From Rhizobium grahamii CCGE 502 (GTDB lineage: Bacteria > Pseudomonadota > Alphaproteobacteria > Rhizobiales > Rhizobiaceae): a stretch of 64,000 nucleotides of DNA. Location: NCBI RefSeq assembly GCF_000298315.2, contig NZ_AEYE02000038.1, forward strand, positions 62,001 to 126,000. Direction: 5' to 3'. This document shows positions 29,933 through 40,644 of this stretch, piece by piece. A program made the position numbers and the translations under genes. The notes under the pieces were generated by a model. The model worked only from the letters and a program-made list of their open reading frames with translations, was not told the origin of the DNA and searched no databases. The first letter of the stretch is position 1. The number at the start of each line of letters is the position of its first letter.

Positions 29933-30849
29933 GCTCTCGTCTCCAAGTCGCGACCTGTCAATCTTAAGAAAACGTCTTCCAAATTCGGCGGACGTTGGAG
30001 GACACGCAACTCTGGCCTGGCTCTGAAGTGAGCTAGCACGGGCTCCGGATTGCGGACATAGCAAAACACCGTTTCACCGCTGACCTCGACCCGCTCGGCA
30101 TGGGGAGCAACGAGTGCCTGCATTTCATGTGGATTGCCCCCATATACTTCGATGACATGGCAGCCGATCTGCTCCTCGATAAGCGAATGTGGAGGACCTT
30201 GCGCTATTATGCGGCCTCGTTCGACCACACAGAGGCGGTCGCAAAGTCGCTCGGCTTCTTCCATGAAATGGGTTGTCAGAATTATTGTCTTGCCCTGAGC
30301 TAATAGCGCGCGCAATCGCTCCCATATGAGATGGCGCGCATGGGGGTCCAGTCCCGTTGTCGGTTCATCCATGACCAATAAAAGCGGGTCGTTGATCAGG
30401 GCGCGCGCGAGGGTCAGGCGTCTCCTCATGCCGCCAGATAAGTCGCCTACGCGCGCGTGCGCCTTGTCTTCCAGACGAGCGAACTCGAGGAGAGAGGGTA
30501 TAGTTCTTTCTACTTCGCCTCTTCTCATTCCGAAATAGCGGCCGAACACCAGTAGGTTCTCGCTAACCGTAAACTCGCTATCAAGATTGTCGAACTGAGG
30601 GACAACCCCGATCCGCCTTCGCGCCAGGCGGGCGCGGGCAGGTACCGAAATGCCAAGCACGGTGATCTTGCCTACGTCCGGCTGCGCAACTCCCAGTATC
30701 ATCCGGGCGATCGTGCTTTTCCCCGCGCCGTTCGGACCTAGAACGCCGAAGCACTCCCCGGCGTTCACACTGAATGACAGGTTTTCCACGACTAAGTTGT
30801 CGCCGTAAGATTTCCGGACGCCCTCCAGTTTGATTGCTACCGAAGTCAT
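29929..30849 (-). CDS. nodI: Nod factor export ATPase NodI
   Basis: A 306-residue ABC ATPase with Walker [10 protein letters not shown], signature LSGGMRRRL, Walker [10 protein letters not shown] and the H-loop TTHFMEEAE. It pairs with NodJ. The start overlaps the nodU stop by 4 bp (ATGA). Confidence 0.95.
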   Translation of the reverse strand: MTSVAIKLEGVRKSYGDNLVVENLSFSVNAGECFGVLGPNGAGKSTIARMILGVAQPDVGKITVLGISVPARARLARRRIGVVPQFDNLDSEFTVSENLLVFGRYFGMRRGEVERTIPSLLEFARLEDKAHARVGDLSGGMRRRLTLARALINDPLLLVMDEPTTGLDPHARHLIWERLRALLAQGKTIILTTHFMEEAERLCDRLCVVERGRIIAQGPPHSLIEEQIGCHVIEVYGGNPHEMQALVAPHAERVEVSGETVFCYVRNPEPVLAHFRARPELRVLQRPPNLEDVFLRLTGRDLETRA

Positions 30850-32564
30850 GCGGTAGCCGTTCCAGGGTATTCACCCTCATCACCACGGGGCCGTTCGTTA
30901 CGTTCGTTGCTGAAGAGGGTGCCGTCCGACCACACATTCGCAACCTTTCCCCAATCACAGGCAGAGCGGACGTCTGGAAAGAAGCCGCGCCCGTGGTGAT
31001 TGGCGCTTGTGTTGCAGAGGAGCGGAATGCCGGTGAGGCTTTCGTACTCAACAAGTAGCTGCGCGACTAGATGTGTCGAGCTTCGAGACACGGTCTGCAA
31101 CCTTGCCGAGCCGTCAAGATGTACAACTGCAGGGATCTCGCGGCGCCAATTGGCACGAGTTTGATGGTCGAACAACATGTAGGGATCTGGTGTTCCCGGA
31201 TCGAATATCTCGGGCGCCCGGTCTTCCAGACAGATTGGTGCAACCGGCCTGAAATGCTCGCGTAACTTTATGTCGTTGAGGAGATCCTTCATGACCGGTG
31301 ATGTCGGCGATGCGATAATACTTCGGCCGCCTAAGGCACGTGGCCCTAGCTCCGCATGACCTGTCAGAAATACGACAGGTTCGTTCTTGGCAAGGAGCGC
31401 CGCAAGATCCGCTAAGCTGCAGGGCGCGGCTTTCCATCCGGGTGGAACATCAGCGTCTCTCAAAACAGGGCCGCTATAAACGGACCAGTCGATTGAAACA
31501 AAGCCGTCACTTGCAGCCATCGCGCTACACGCTGCACCAATGGCGGACCCGCTGTCGTTAGGAAATGGAGGTACAAAGACTTGCGCAAAGAGACCGGTGT
31601 TTCGAAGAGCGCTGTTCCATTTGATATTGAGTCCGCAACCGCCCGCGATACAGAGGTTCTGCGGTCCCGGATATGGATGGCGTAGCATCGCCGCGCCCAT
31701 CTCGCGGACCAAAAGACGTTCGAGGAAGGAATGGAACGAAGCCAGCACGTCCTCGGCCGGCTTACCGGCCAATCGCGCGACACTTGCATCGAAGAATTTG
31801 TGAATGGACGCCAACGAGGTATCAGGGTCGCCGGTACCGGGTCCACAATAGTCGTCTGTGCTAGCACGCGACAGAAAATGCTGCTCGTAAAGTTCCTGGA
31901 ATACGGAAATAACGTCTTCGTGCGGCGATCCGAGCGCGATGAAGGCCATCAGCTTGCCGGCTACCCCAAGGTCCCAAGTCAATTGGCTCGAGCGCTTGTA
32001 CGGCCCGAAATAGTGCCCCGCAGCCGCATAGGCCTGGCCTATGATTGGAAAAAGCGACTGGAGGAACCGGGCGCCGCCGCGGTCCACGTAGTAGAGGCGC
32101 GGAAAGATGCAACCATCCCATATTAGGCAATAAGCGGGCTCTGCGGCGGCAGCGAACGGGCTCGTGCAATAAGCAGAGGCGATGTGGCCGGTGACATGAG
32201 AAAAACTCGTATAAGGAAACGACTCGCCGCCGATAACTAGCCCTGTCCCTTCTACAGGATCAAGCACTCCATCAGGCCGACGTTCAACATAGGGTCCGCC
32301 CCTCAGCACCAGAGGCGCCTGACCGCTGGATACGTTGAAATGAGACTCCGCTTCGCCGTCCCAGCCATCAATAACGAATTGGTCAATATCCTCGGTTTTC
32401 AGTCCGTGATCGCCCAGAATATCGATGACTGTATCGAGGTTGTCGATAGTCTGATATCGCGGGTTGTTGTCGCGCTTCTCCTGTTCTACGGAGAAAATTA
32501 GCCGGCGATCCTCTAGCAAAGCTATTGATCCGTCATGTGTTAGCTTAATACCACAGATACGCAT
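30846..32564 (-). CDS. nodU: Nod factor carbamoyltransferase NodU
   Basis: A 572-residue O-carbamoyltransferase that modifies the non-reducing end of the Nod factor. It starts [19 protein letters not shown], with later blocks [24 protein letters not shown] and a [13 protein letters not shown] segment of the YrdC/Kae1-like carbamoyltransferase family. It lies 14 bp behind nodS and overlaps nodI. It looks intact. Confidence 0.95.
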   Translation of the reverse strand: MRICGIKLTHDGSIALLEDRRLIFSVEQEKRDNNPRYQTIDNLDTVIDILGDHGLKTEDIDQFVIDGWDGEAESHFNVSSGQAPLVLRGGPYVERRPDGVLDPVEGTGLVIGGESFPYTSFSHVTGHIASAYCTSPFAAAAEPAYCLIWDGCIFPRLYYVDRGGARFLQSLFPIIGQAYAAAGHYFGPYKRSSQLTWDLGVAGKLMAFIALGSPHEDVISVFQELYEQHFLSRASTDDYCGPGTGDPDTSLASIHKFFDASVARLAGKPAEDVLASFHSFLERLLVREMGAAMLRHPYPGPQNLCIAGGCGLNIKWNSALRNTGLFAQVFVPPFPNDSGSAIGAACSAMAASDGFVSIDWSVYSGPVLRDADVPPGWKAAPCSLADLAALLAKNEPVVFLTGHAELGPRALGGRSIIASPTSPVMKDLLNDIKLREHFRPVAPICLEDRAPEIFDPGTPDPYMLFDHQTRANWRREIPAVVHLDGSARLQTVSRSSTHLVAQLLVEYESLTGIPLLCNTSANHHGRGFFPDVRSACDWGKVANVWSDGTLFSNERNERPRGDEGEYPGTATA

Positions 32565-32578
32565 AATACCTCCAGGTC

Positions 32579-33202
32579 TCAGCGCTCAGTAATTCGCGGG
32601 TCAAGAAGGGGCTTAAGAAAGCGAGCCAGTACACAGTCCTCGTTGTCAGAGCCGCCCTTCAGCTCAACACGCTCCACTTCGACCAACGTTTCGTTGAGCA
32701 ATGTCATCACGGTCTCCGCACCGGCAGCGTGCCCCCAACGTTTGCAGTTGGCATCACGCGCGGAGCCAAATAAGAGGTGCCCTCCGGGAGCAAGTATTCG
32801 CAACAAGTTGCTGATAGCTGCTCGCATCTGCGCTATCTCTCCCAGGTAGTAGAGAACTTCTGCAACAACGATCAGGTCGTACATCTCTCTTGATGAGAAC
32901 TGTCCAACGTCTGACACTATCCAACTGACGTTCTTTGGGTTGTTTATCCTGCGACGCGACCGGGCAATTGCCTGTGGTACAATGTCAATTACGGTCAAAT
33001 GCCGGCAGTGAGGCGCAAGTTTCTCAGTGAACGCCCCAGCAGCACAACCAACCTCGAGTGCGTTGTCAATCGATCTTCCTGCAAGTGCCAGCCTTAACAT
33101 TTCGGCGTGGCGCTCTCGTTCAAAAGGGTTCCCATCCAGCCGCCAGGGGTCATCCGCAGCTAACTCGCGGCTCAAAAGTTTATAGTTTCCACTCGATTTC
33201 AT
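32579..33202 (-). CDS. nodS: Nod factor N-methyltransferase NodS
   Basis: A 207-residue SAM-dependent methyltransferase that N-methylates the deacetylated terminal glucosamine made by NodC and NodB. SAM motif I reads ALEVGCAAGAF, and the acidic motif II is VIDIVPQAI. It is placed between nodC and nodU, as in R. tropici and Sinorhizobium fredii relatives. Confidence 0.94.
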   Translation of the reverse strand: MKSSGNYKLLSRELAADDPWRLDGNPFERERHAEMLRLALAGRSIDNALEVGCAAGAFTEKLAPHCRHLTVIDIVPQAIARSRRRINNPKNVSWIVSDVGQFSSREMYDLIVVAEVLYYLGEIAQMRAAISNLLRILAPGGHLLFGSARDANCKRWGHAAGAETVMTLLNETLVEVERVELKGGSDNEDCVLARFLKPLLDPRITER

Positions 33203-33220
33203 AGCCGTCTCTCTCCTGCA

Positions 33221-34570
33221 TTAGTCTTCGCTGCTGAGGCTGTCGTAAGCCATCGGCCTTGAAGCATCCCGCGCAAGATTTTGTCGACGAAAGGAAGCAT
33301 GACTGCCGCGCGCACGAGTATTCGGCGAGAGGGTATCCGTGGCCGGTGTCGACATATCGCGGGGGGACTTCTTGACTGTGGATCCTCGCGATAGCCAGTC
33401 GCTGTTGCTCAAAGTGCAAAGGGCGTAGGCCTTCACCGGAAGGAGAAGAAAAATATTGATGAGCGTGTGCAGAGAAAAGCCAAGGAACCTAAACTGACGT
33501 GCCCGAGCCGCAGTAACGGAGCAGCGAATAATCGTCATTACGCCGATCATGTAAACGGTCCACAAAGGGACTGTCCAAGTCTGAGCGAACTGTGCAATGC
33601 CCGCAAGAACCGCTATCGCTAGTAACAAAGGGCCGATGTTCTGGCCAAGGACGTCCAGCGTGAGGAAACGATCGAGGCTGGGCAAGAGGCGTAGCGCCAG
33701 AAACGTATCCCGGAAGGTGCTACGCGCCCAGCGGAGTTGTTGACGAAGGTACGGTCGCATGCCTGCCGGGACGACAGTCGCTGCAATCGCATCGGGTACG
33801 TATTCTGTTCGAAAACCTGCCTTCAACATCAGGATGGTCAGATGTCGATCTTCGCCGAAGTCGCTTTGCTTCCCCCTGAACATCTGCGTTTCATATTGAT
33901 CGAGCACCGAAGTCAGCGCTGTCCTGCGATACATCGCGCACGGACCGCAGCAACACATGACCGCGCCGAAGCGCGCTTGTGCGGCGCGCTCTTCGTTGCA
34001 TGCCAACCAGTATTCCATGTCAATTAGCCGTGTCAGCCATGTGTCATGGCGGTTGCTTGCAGCTAACTGCCCCATCGCTGCGCCGATCGAAGTGTCTCGC
34101 ATTGCCAAAGCCAGCTTCTTGACAACCTCAGGCTCAAGGATGGTGTCTGAATCAACGTTGAGAACTAGATCTCCGGATGAGCGACGGATTGCGGTAATCT
34201 GCGCCTTCCGTTTACCTACGTTCTCCTCCAACAGAATTATCGTAAAACGTGGATCACGCGCAAAGTCCGCATGTACAGCCGTGACGGCATCAAGGTTGCT
34301 TGAGCCGTCGTCGACGAGGTAGATAGAAAGCTGTCCAGGGTATTTTTGGCCTGCAATTGAACTGAGGCAAGCGCGGAGAGCAACCGGACTTTCGTTAAAT
34401 GCCGGTATGATAACGTCCACGCTCGGGAGCGCCACGGGTCCTCTTGGCTCACGACAAGCTCGTTGGTATCCCGAAGGGCGCGCGTAGATAGCCTGCATGC
34501 TCTTATAAGCCGCCGACAACGCCGCATATAACGAAATTGCCACTGTGCTGGTAGTCTCAAGCAGGAACAT
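33221..34570 (-). CDS. nodC: N-acetylglucosaminyltransferase NodC (chitin oligosaccharide synthase)
   Basis: A 449-residue membrane GT2 enzyme that builds the chitin backbone. An N-terminal hydrophobic segment is followed by the catalytic domain with VDVIIPAFNE, the metal-binding VDSDT and the processivity motif QQLRW, then several C-terminal membrane spans. It ends 18 bp before nodS. Confidence 0.96.
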   Translation of the reverse strand: MFLLETTSTVAISLYAALSAAYKSMQAIYARPSGYQRACREPRGPVALPSVDVIIPAFNESPVALRACLSSIAGQKYPGQLSIYLVDDGSSNLDAVTAVHADFARDPRFTIILLEENVGKRKAQITAIRRSSGDLVLNVDSDTILEPEVVKKLALAMRDTSIGAAMGQLAASNRHDTWLTRLIDMEYWLACNEERAAQARFGAVMCCCGPCAMYRRTALTSVLDQYETQMFRGKQSDFGEDRHLTILMLKAGFRTEYVPDAIAATVVPAGMRPYLRQQLRWARSTFRDTFLALRLLPSLDRFLTLDVLGQNIGPLLLAIAVLAGIAQFAQTWTVPLWTVYMIGVMTIIRCSVTAARARQFRFLGFSLHTLINIFLLLPVKAYALCTLSNSDWLSRGSTVKKSPRDMSTPATDTLSPNTRARGSHASFRRQNLARDASRPMAYDSLSSED

Positions 34571-34581
34571 GGAGTTGGCCT

Positions 34582-35241
34582 CTAGTAGTTTTGCGGAAGC
34601 GGGCTGATCGAATAACCGCGAGTGCGCAGGGCAGGGATGAGATGGGCAAGCGCTGCTATCGTTTGGGAGCGGATGCAGGCCCCAGAGGCGGCGTTCAACT
34701 CATTCGGAGGACAGCCGTCATGCAACAATATCACTGCCCCAGGCCGGACACCTTCGAGTACCGCAGTGACGATGGCGTCGACTCCTGGGCAATCCCAGTC
34801 TCGCGGGTCAACGGACCAGTGGATCGAGACCAAGCCGGCGCGCTGGCACGTTTTGAGGACTTCTTGAGTCCATATCCCATATGGCGCACGCATGTAACGA
34901 AGGCAGGCTTGGGGACAGACCGCAGAGATTGTGCTACCAGTCGTGAAGATTTCATCTTCCAATTCGGACGCACTGCACTGCGACAGATCCGGATGTGTCA
35001 TAGTGTGGTTGGCGATCTGATGGCCTTCGGCGATCATTCGCTGAAGAATCTGTTTCTGGGCTTTGGCATAGACGCCAATTGCAAAAAATGCGGCAGGCGC
35101 CTGATACTCCGAAAGGATATCGAGAATTTGTGGGGTGCATAATGGATGTGGACCGTCGTCGAACGTGAGGTACACTGTCGGCGCAGCCGCCCTATCTGCA
35201 CAAGGTCTTGAGATCTCGTACAAGCAATCCAATGGCGTCAT
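34582..35241 (-). CDS. nodB: Chitooligosaccharide deacetylase NodB
   Basis: A 219-residue NodB-homology polysaccharide deacetylase. The motif TFDDGPH contains the catalytic base and first metal Asp, and HTMTHPDL contributes the His pair. It removes the terminal acetyl group so that NodA can add the fatty acid. The start overlaps the nodA stop by 4 bp. Confidence 0.96.
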   Translation of the reverse strand: MTPLDCLYEISRPCADRAAAPTVYLTFDDGPHPLCTPQILDILSEYQAPAAFFAIGVYAKAQKQILQRMIAEGHQIANHTMTHPDLSQCSASELEDEIFTTGSTISAVCPQACLRYMRAPYGIWTQEVLKTCQRAGLVSIHWSVDPRDWDCPGVDAIVTAVLEGVRPGAVILLHDGCPPNELNAASGACIRSQTIAALAHLIPALRTRGYSISPLPQNY

Positions 35242-35828
35242 AGCTCTGGTCCGTTTCGATCGATTGTACTCCCCGCTGGCCAGTCCGACATCGACTTTCC
35301 AACCGGAAGTACGATGACCAGCGCGTCCTCGAGGCGAACAGGAGCCTTGTCGACTCGAGCCTCGCGCAACGTTGAACGCACTCGGATATCTTTTATGATG
35401 GTTAGCGGACTGTACCGACCAAACCGCTCAATGTGTTTGTGGAGCTGAGGCCGAACAGTTCCGAACGCGAAAGGAACAGCGAGCTGCTGCAATACCGGCA
35501 GCACCGCATGGATCGAGTGGCTGATACCGAGACCCTCCAAGTCGCGGCGCACCCCGTAAAGTCCAAGTTCCGCAACCAGGACGTCGGTTGAACCAACCCG
35601 AATGAATCTCCGCAGGAGACCCATATGAGCCGCAACGCCATTGGCGTCATAGCCTATAGCCCGAAGCTCAGGTCTCGCTCCCGCCCAGCTCCGCGCGTCT
35701 ATGAAGGGCTTGGCGTTGAACGTTCCTGTGGGTCCGTAAGTTTGGCGAAAAAAATCTGCCAACTCGAGATGATCCGCTAGATCCAACTCGTTTTCCCAGC
35801 GCAGCTTCCAGTCCACCTGCGAATTCAT
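35238..35828 (-). CDS. nodA: Nod factor N-acyltransferase NodA
   Basis: The 196-residue NodA, the exact family length, starting [20 protein letters not shown]. It transfers the fatty acyl chain to the free amino group made by NodB. The ATG at 35828 was chosen over upstream in-frame codons because it gives the invariant start. It is the first gene of the operon, about 240 bp behind the nod box at 36071-36122. A broken second copy lies at 46516-46849. Confidence 0.97.
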   Translation of the reverse strand: MNSQVDWKLRWENELDLADHLELADFFRQTYGPTGTFNAKPFIDARSWAGARPELRAIGYDANGVAAHMGLLRRFIRVGSTDVLVAELGLYGVRRDLEGLGISHSIHAVLPVLQQLAVPFAFGTVRPQLHKHIERFGRYSPLTIIKDIRVRSTLREARVDKAPVRLEDALVIVLPVGKSMSDWPAGSTIDRNGPEL

Positions 35829-36070
35829 GACTTGGCCCTCTTGTTCTGGCATCGCGCCGCAAGGGCGACTTCTCATGCCTAAACCAGCATCCACCATTCC
35901 CCGGGAGTCACCTCGACTACCCAAACACCATGCGTTCGGCAGCTACTACTTCTCCGTCCGCGGACATCAACTATCTGCCCCGCGCAGCTATACAACTAGC
36001 GCCGGTTTTATACTTGTTTTCTTCTTGACACGCATGTCGACTTAACGACATTTTCGTAATGCACCATCGT

Positions 36071-36122
36071 GCAAGATCGGTAAAATTGATTGTTTGGATG
36101 ACACCCATCCATGAGTTGGATG
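36071..36122 (-). promoter_or_regulatory. nod box of the nodABCSUIJ-AKR-HPQ operon
   Basis: Read on the minus strand this is a full nod box: CATCCAACTCATGGATG, a spacer, then ATCCAAACAATC and ATTTTACCGATC. NodD binds here. It points to nodA, and its far end is only 6 bp from the ATG of the divergent nodD, so NodD binding could also repress or tune nodD itself. Confidence 0.92.
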
Positions 36123-36128
36123 ACTAGT

Positions 36129-37067
36129 ATGCGATTTAAGGGACTTGATCTAAATCTTCTGGTGGCGATGGACGCGCTCATGACGGAGCGCAATCTTACA
36201 GCTGCCGCGCGCAGCATCCATCTAAGCCAACCAGCCATGAGTGCAGCCGTCGGCCGGCTTCGTGCCTACTTTAAGGACGACTTGTTCCGGATGAATGGTC
36301 GTGAGCTTGTGCCGACGCCCCGCGCAGAAGGCTTAGCACCCGCAGTGCGAGAGGCACTACTTCAAATACAGCTGTCAGTGATATCGTTCGAACCCTTTGA
36401 TCCCTTTAAGTCAGATCGCCGCTTCCGGATAATCCTCTCGGACTTCATGACGCTCGTCTTCATCGACAAAGTGGTGAAGCGAGCGGCGCGCGAAGCGCCA
36501 GGCACCAGCTTCGAGTTTCTTCCTCTGGCAGACGACTATGATGAGCTTCTTCGACGCGGCGAGGTTGATTTCCTCATCTTACCGGAGGTTTTCATGCCCG
36601 CCGCTCACCCGCAGATGAGGCTGTTTGAAGAGAAGCTTGTATGTGTTGGCTGCGGCAATAACGAGCAACTTACGGAGCCGCTTTCATTTGACAGATATAT
36701 GTCCTTGGGCCACGTAGCGGCTAAATTTGGCAACTCGCGCAGACCGTCTATCGAAGAGTGGTATCTGCTTCAGCACGGATTCAAAAGGCGAATCGAGGTC
36801 GTCGTACAGGGATTAAGCATGATCCCGCCGGTCCTATCCAACACGAACCGGATAGGCACTATGCCGTCGCGCCTCGCGCAACATTTTTCGCAGACCTTGC
36901 CGCTCACGATAATGGAGCTGCCGCTACCGCTTCCTTCCTTCAATGAGGCTGTGCAATGGCCTGCCCTCCATAATAGCGATCCGGCCAGCGTTTGGATGCG
37001 CGAGATCCTGGCGGACGAGGCGTCGCAATTGTTCCCGACGTCTATTCGGAAACTGAACGAGCTTTAG
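36129..37067 (+). CDS. nodD1: Flavonoid-responsive LysR regulator NodD
   Basis: A 312-residue NodD beginning [17 protein letters not shown], with a LysR HTH ([16 protein letters not shown]) and a full-length effector domain ([36 protein letters not shown]). It is divergent from nodA across a nod box, the classical nodD1 arrangement. An in-frame ATG at 36111 lies inside the nod box, so the ATG at 36129 is preferred. It appears intact. Confidence 0.95.
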   Translation: MRFKGLDLNLLVAMDALMTERNLTAAARSIHLSQPAMSAAVGRLRAYFKDDLFRMNGRELVPTPRAEGLAPAVREALLQIQLSVISFEPFDPFKSDRRFRIILSDFMTLVFIDKVVKRAAREAPGTSFEFLPLADDYDELLRRGEVDFLILPEVFMPAAHPQMRLFEEKLVCVGCGNNEQLTEPLSFDRYMSLGHVAAKFGNSRRPSIEEWYLLQHGFKRRIEVVVQGLSMIPPVLSNTNRIGTMPSRLAQHFSQTLPLTIMELPLPLPSFNEAVQWPALHNSDPASVWMREILADEASQLFPTSIRKLNEL

Positions 37068-37102
37068 CCCGGCTCTCCGCCAAAGGATCCTGTTCGGCGC
37101 TC

Positions 37103-37618
37103 TTACACATGAGGCGACCTCGACTCATGAGTCATGACTTTAAGCGCATCGTCGGTCGGTCTCTCGTCACCCTCGCTTAGTCGAGCCAATAAGCTAAACA
37201 CATCACGCAACGTCTCTTCATCAAAGCACCTGAGCTTTTCGATGCATGCTAGGATCAGTTCCGCCCGGCCTTTAGTTTCGCCCCACAGATGGGGCGCGGC
37301 GGGCGCGATGATTTCTTCAGGCGTAGCGCCAAGAACTTCGCAAAGATGTATCAAGCGACCGACTGTGAGGCGTGAGACCTTGTTCTCATACCGGCCATAA
37401 ACTTGCTCGCTAAGGCCTAGCATGGGAGCGAGTTTTGATCGCGGTAGCTTTCGTCTATCCCGCGCTTCGCGGAGGCTGAGACTGATCTGCCTCTCGAGTT
37501 CAGCGCTTAGGACGATCATCCCCTCAAACGGTTTTCTGTATATCGTCTTGCCTGTAGTCGGATCGTCGACCTCCCGCAACCCATGCTCTTTGACCCAATG
37601 CTTCAATGACCGTCCCAC
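37103..37618 (-). CDS. XRE-family HTH regulator, paralogue 1 beside repC
   Basis: About 171 residues with a central HTH_XRE domain (LPRSKLAPMLGLSEQVYGRYEN) followed by RLIHLCEVLGATPEEIIAPAAPHLWG. It shares this whole block with the gene at 40024-40527, including the rare tail AAPHLWG. The frame is open to 37888, but conservation between the two copies begins at a GTG (37618) before GRSLKHW, which I take as the start. The function is unknown. The location on both sides of repC suggests plasmid or island maintenance control, or a quorum-type regulator. Confidence 0.65.
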   Translation of the reverse strand: MGRSLKHWVKEHGLREVDDPTTGKTIYRKPFEGMIVLSAELERQISLSLREARDRRKLPRSKLAPMLGLSEQVYGRYENKVSRLTVGRLIHLCEVLGATPEEIIAPAAPHLWGETKGRAELILACIEKLRCFDEETLRDVFSLLARLSEGDERPTDDALKVMTHESRSPHV

Positions 37619-38582
37619 CCATTCGCTACAAAATAAATTGCTATAATCTTTATAAGCGAAAGTTTGCAGGGTGAAACCATTAAAGTGTTCACCGTGATCA
37701 TTTTTGGCGCAATCTGGATAGCCCCTGATACAGGGCTTTGTCACGTCCGCGTGCTGTCTTCTACCGCTCAACACAGTTAAGTGGATACCCACCTGGCGAC
37801 CTTTCAAAGAAAGCTGACAGAAAAACATGAGGATTAGCCGAGGACGGACGAGATTCAGGCAGGCGACCAGCAAACTTGTTGGAGCCAATTTGGCTCAATT
37901 CTTCCGTTGCTGTTCAAGGGGCTGCGTCCGCTTCAACGCAGCCGCATCAAGGGCTGGAACCTAACCCCACTAATCGGCGCTGCAGTTGTAGAGTAGTCGC
38001 CCACCGCGGCATCGCCACTGGGGGCTTTATTCGCTCGCCAAGGACCAGAACGAGACGCACGAACAAATCACAACGGAGCCCCACCGTCCATTTGACGCAA
38101 TCGCCGTTGAACACTGCGTCGCTGGCTCGCCTAGAACAAATGACCAAGTGGGTGCCTCTGACGCGCGAGCTGATCAAGGAGCGGCTTGCCCCCACCTGCT
38201 ACGCTAGCCAGTGTTCCGGCGGTGGCCACCTGGAAGAGCGCCTGGCGCAACGAGCCTCGGCTAAGCCAGCTACAGCCGTCGCCAAAGTTTGATAGACCTA
38301 AGCGGACCCGCACCGCCCCGCTCTTGTGTCGGGGCCTTGCACAGGGCCGGAGGAGCCGTCGAGCCAATTTGGATCTGCGACAAATCGTCGGCCCTCAGGG
38401 TTTCGAGCCACAATTACCGCGATTTCACAGGGTTCCGGCCGAGGATGCAGCGACTATTTAGCAAAACTTGGCCATAGCTTGCGCCAAATTGATATCTTGC
38501 GGTAAGCTTGAACTGCATTTTTGCGCAACGTTACGCAGCCCGCGAGTCGGGCTGTAGATGGAGAATGGATGTAGGAAACCAG
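37619..38582. other. Gap upstream of repC, no gene recognised
   Basis: Nearly 1 kb with only low-quality frames. In a repABC locus repB would end here, but I cannot recognise RepB or RepA sequence in any frame. The right edge leads into the antisense RNA region. Confidence 0.5.
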
Positions 38583-38641
38583 AAAAGGAAAACCGCTCCC
38601 GAAAAATTCCGGAAGCGGGTCTGAAAGAGATCAATTAAGCC
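38583..38641 (-). ncRNA. Putative ctRNA (incA-type antisense RNA) of repC
   Basis: On the minus strand a TTGACA -35 box (38676-38671) is followed about 60-90 bases later by a strong hairpin, CCGCTTCCGG-AATTT-TTCGGGAGCGG, and then TTTTCC. This matches the small antisense RNA between repB and repC of rhizobial repABC plasmids, which limits RepC synthesis. The -10 box is weak (about 38650), so the 5' end is approximate. Confidence 0.65.
38591..38620 (-). terminator. Rho-independent terminator of the ctRNA
   Basis: A GC-rich stem (plus strand ACCGCTCCCG and TTCCGGAAGCGGGT) with an A/T loop is followed on the minus strand by a T-rich run. In related plasmids the same hairpin also takes part in attenuating repC. 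Confidence 0.7.
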
Positions 38642-38735
38642 AAATTTGTTCTCGCAGACCCTTCCTTCCTTGTCAACAAAAAACGCCCTTTCGGTGAACG
38701 GCGGAGCTTTGCCTGGTCCCAACTGGAGACGGGAC

Positions 38736-39992
38736 ATGGAAGATTACACGGACGACCGGCGGCCGGTTGGACGAAGAGTTACCCCTGCGCGTATAGCGTT
38801 TCGGCGCTTGGCAGAATCAACTGAACTCGGCTCGGTGACCCGCGGACAGCTGGCCGTGCTCGCGCAAACACTGCCTTGCACCGGGCTCATAAACGGAACT
38901 GAGAGCCACCTTTTGACAGTTTTGGTCAACACCGCTCCAGCCGACGCTTTTTCCAGGTCCGGGCGGCCAATCGTCTTCAAGTCAAACCGACAGCTGGCTT
39001 TCGAAGTAGGCCGTTCGGCCGGGCGTGTAAGTCGTGTTCTTTCCCGACTTTTCGACCTCGGCCTCGTTACAATGCAAGACAGTGGGAATTATAAGAGATA
39101 TCCCGTGCGAAACCCGCATGGCGAGATTGCAGAAGGATTTGGGATAGATCTCCGGATCTTGGTAGCACGCTATGGGGAACTCAATGAGAACGTGAACCGG
39201 GCACGAGCTGAAAAGAGAGCTAAGGATGCCGCCGCCCGGCGATACCGCGGTGCGCTGCGCAACGTACGCTACGCAATTTCGTCCCTTCAAGGGCACACTT
39301 CAGTTCAGGCGATCGGTGACCGCATCAACCGGGTTGCCAATATTGTGGGCATCCCTACAAAAGCAACGGAGGGCAAGCTCCGCCGGGCCATTGCCGTCAT
39401 CGAATCTTGCGTGGATCGGCTTATGCTTCTGACAAGCGGCGGAAGTAATCCGAGGGGAAAAACGACACGCCCGTATGTCTCAAACGACAAGCAACACGAG
39501 AATACACTCCCTAATCAATTAGCAAGTAACGGCTTGCAAGCGGGAACAGTGGCGGCCACAGCCCAACGTCGAGCAGGAAAGGAGCATGCGACATCGGTGC
39601 TCGATCAGCATCAGCAAGAAATTCGGACAAGGCCCTTTAATTTCGATCGACCAGTCTTGGTAGGTATTCGCGATGTCTTGCGCGCTGCGCCATCGCTCAC
39701 TGACTTCGGGTGCGCTCCACGTAACTGGTCGGACCTTGTTCAGGTTGCGCCTCTCTTGTGCCGTTTCATTGGAATAACAGAACTGGTTTACTGCAGCGCG
39801 ATAAATCAGATGGGGCAGCAACTGGCCGCTGTTGCCGTCGCCATTACCGTAGAAAAAACTAACCGGCTCGAAGTGAAATCACCAAACGGCTACCTGAGAG
39901 GCATGACCAAGCGCGCCGCGGCTGGTGAGCTACGTCTCAGTCGCTCAGTGTTCGGGCTCGCTGCTCGTAGCCCACCACAAGAGATTTGTTGA
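38736..39992 (+). CDS. repC: Plasmid replication initiator RepC
   Basis: A 418-residue RepC of the repABC family, with the typical blocks RRVTPARIAF, GQLAVLAQTLP, FKSNRQLAFEVGRSAGRVSRVL and RNPHGEIAEGFGIDL in the N-terminal half, and a C-terminal LxxAVAITVEK region followed by NGYLRGMTKRAAAGELRLSRSVFGL. In repABC plasmids RepC initiates replication, and the origin lies within its coding sequence. The ATG at 38736 fits the known start region. repA and repB are not seen upstream, so it is either a lone repC replicon or a relic. Confidence 0.9.
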   Translation: MEDYTDDRRPVGRRVTPARIAFRRLAESTELGSVTRGQLAVLAQTLPCTGLINGTESHLLTVLVNTAPADAFSRSGRPIVFKSNRQLAFEVGRSAGRVSRVLSRLFDLGLVTMQDSGNYKRYPVRNPHGEIAEGFGIDLRILVARYGELNENVNRARAEKRAKDAAARRYRGALRNVRYAISSLQGHTSVQAIGDRINRVANIVGIPTKATEGKLRRAIAVIESCVDRLMLLTSGGSNPRGKTTRPYVSNDKQHENTLPNQLASNGLQAGTVAATAQRRAGKEHATSVLDQHQQEIRTRPFNFDRPVLVGIRDVLRAAPSLTDFGCAPRNWSDLVQVAPLLCRFIGITELVYCSAINQMGQQLAAVAVAITVEKTNRLEVKSPNGYLRGMTKRAAAGELRLSRSVFGLAARSPPQEIC

Positions 39993-40023
39993 GGATAAAG
40001 GGTGCGCTGCGGTTTATCTGTAC

Positions 40024-40527
40024 TCAAGCATCGGTGCCCTCTGTGCGGCTGGATGCCAAAGCAGTTTCATGGACTTGTGAAACGAGACGCCTAAGAAGAC
40101 GTAGTAGATCACCGACCACTTCGCCCGGTAGCTCCCTCGTGAGACGGTCCACAGCGATTCGATCTGCAGCTTCCTCTGGCGTGGCGCCCCAAAGGTGAGG
40201 AGCGGCATGGAAGATAATATCAAGCGGCTTGAATCCTAAGATCTCGCAGAGGTGGATCATTCTCGTGACGTTCATCTTTGAAAAGGCGCGCTCGTAGCGC
40301 CCATAGACCGCTGTTGAGAGACCGAGCATCCTGGCAACATCGGCCCTAGGGAGACCGACGCCCTCGCGCGACCTCTTCAAAAATCCGCTGATGAGAGCTT
40401 CCATCTCTCCCAGTTCCGTGATCGCACCATCGAAACCAGGCTTTCTGTAAACTCGTTTATCTACCTCGGGATCCGTGGTCTCCACCAGCCCTTTCGCTTC
40501 TGCGTATCTTGTCAAACTATCTCTCAC
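40024..40527 (-). CDS. XRE-family HTH regulator, paralogue 2 beside repC
   Basis: About 167 residues from a GTG at 40527 that is preceded by AGGA. It has the same plan as the gene at 37103: VYRKP..FDGAI, then the HTH (LPRADVARMLGLSTAVYGRYE), RMIHLCEILGFKPLDII and AAPHLWG. The frame is open upstream to 40644 without a better start. The last 50 residues are more divergent. It lies head-on to repC. The function is not known. Confidence 0.68.
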   Translation of the reverse strand: MRDSLTRYAEAKGLVETTDPEVDKRVYRKPGFDGAITELGEMEALISGFLKRSREGVGLPRADVARMLGLSTAVYGRYERAFSKMNVTRMIHLCEILGFKPLDIIFHAAPHLWGATPEEAADRIAVDRLTRELPGEVVGDLLRLLRRLVSQVHETALASSRTEGTDA

Positions 40528-40644
40528 CGAAATCCTTTTCCAACAGCTCACTTGTTTACGCGATATACGGCCATGAAGACCTTTGCTCAGTCCAATCGGA
40601 CCTGGGCGACCGATTTTTTTCTTGTTATAGCAACAATGCCTCAC

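Noticed and set aside
37876-38292. Possible repB remnant upstream of repC
   Set aside because: The frame is low-complexity and no RepB/ParB motif can be seen; position alone is not enough.
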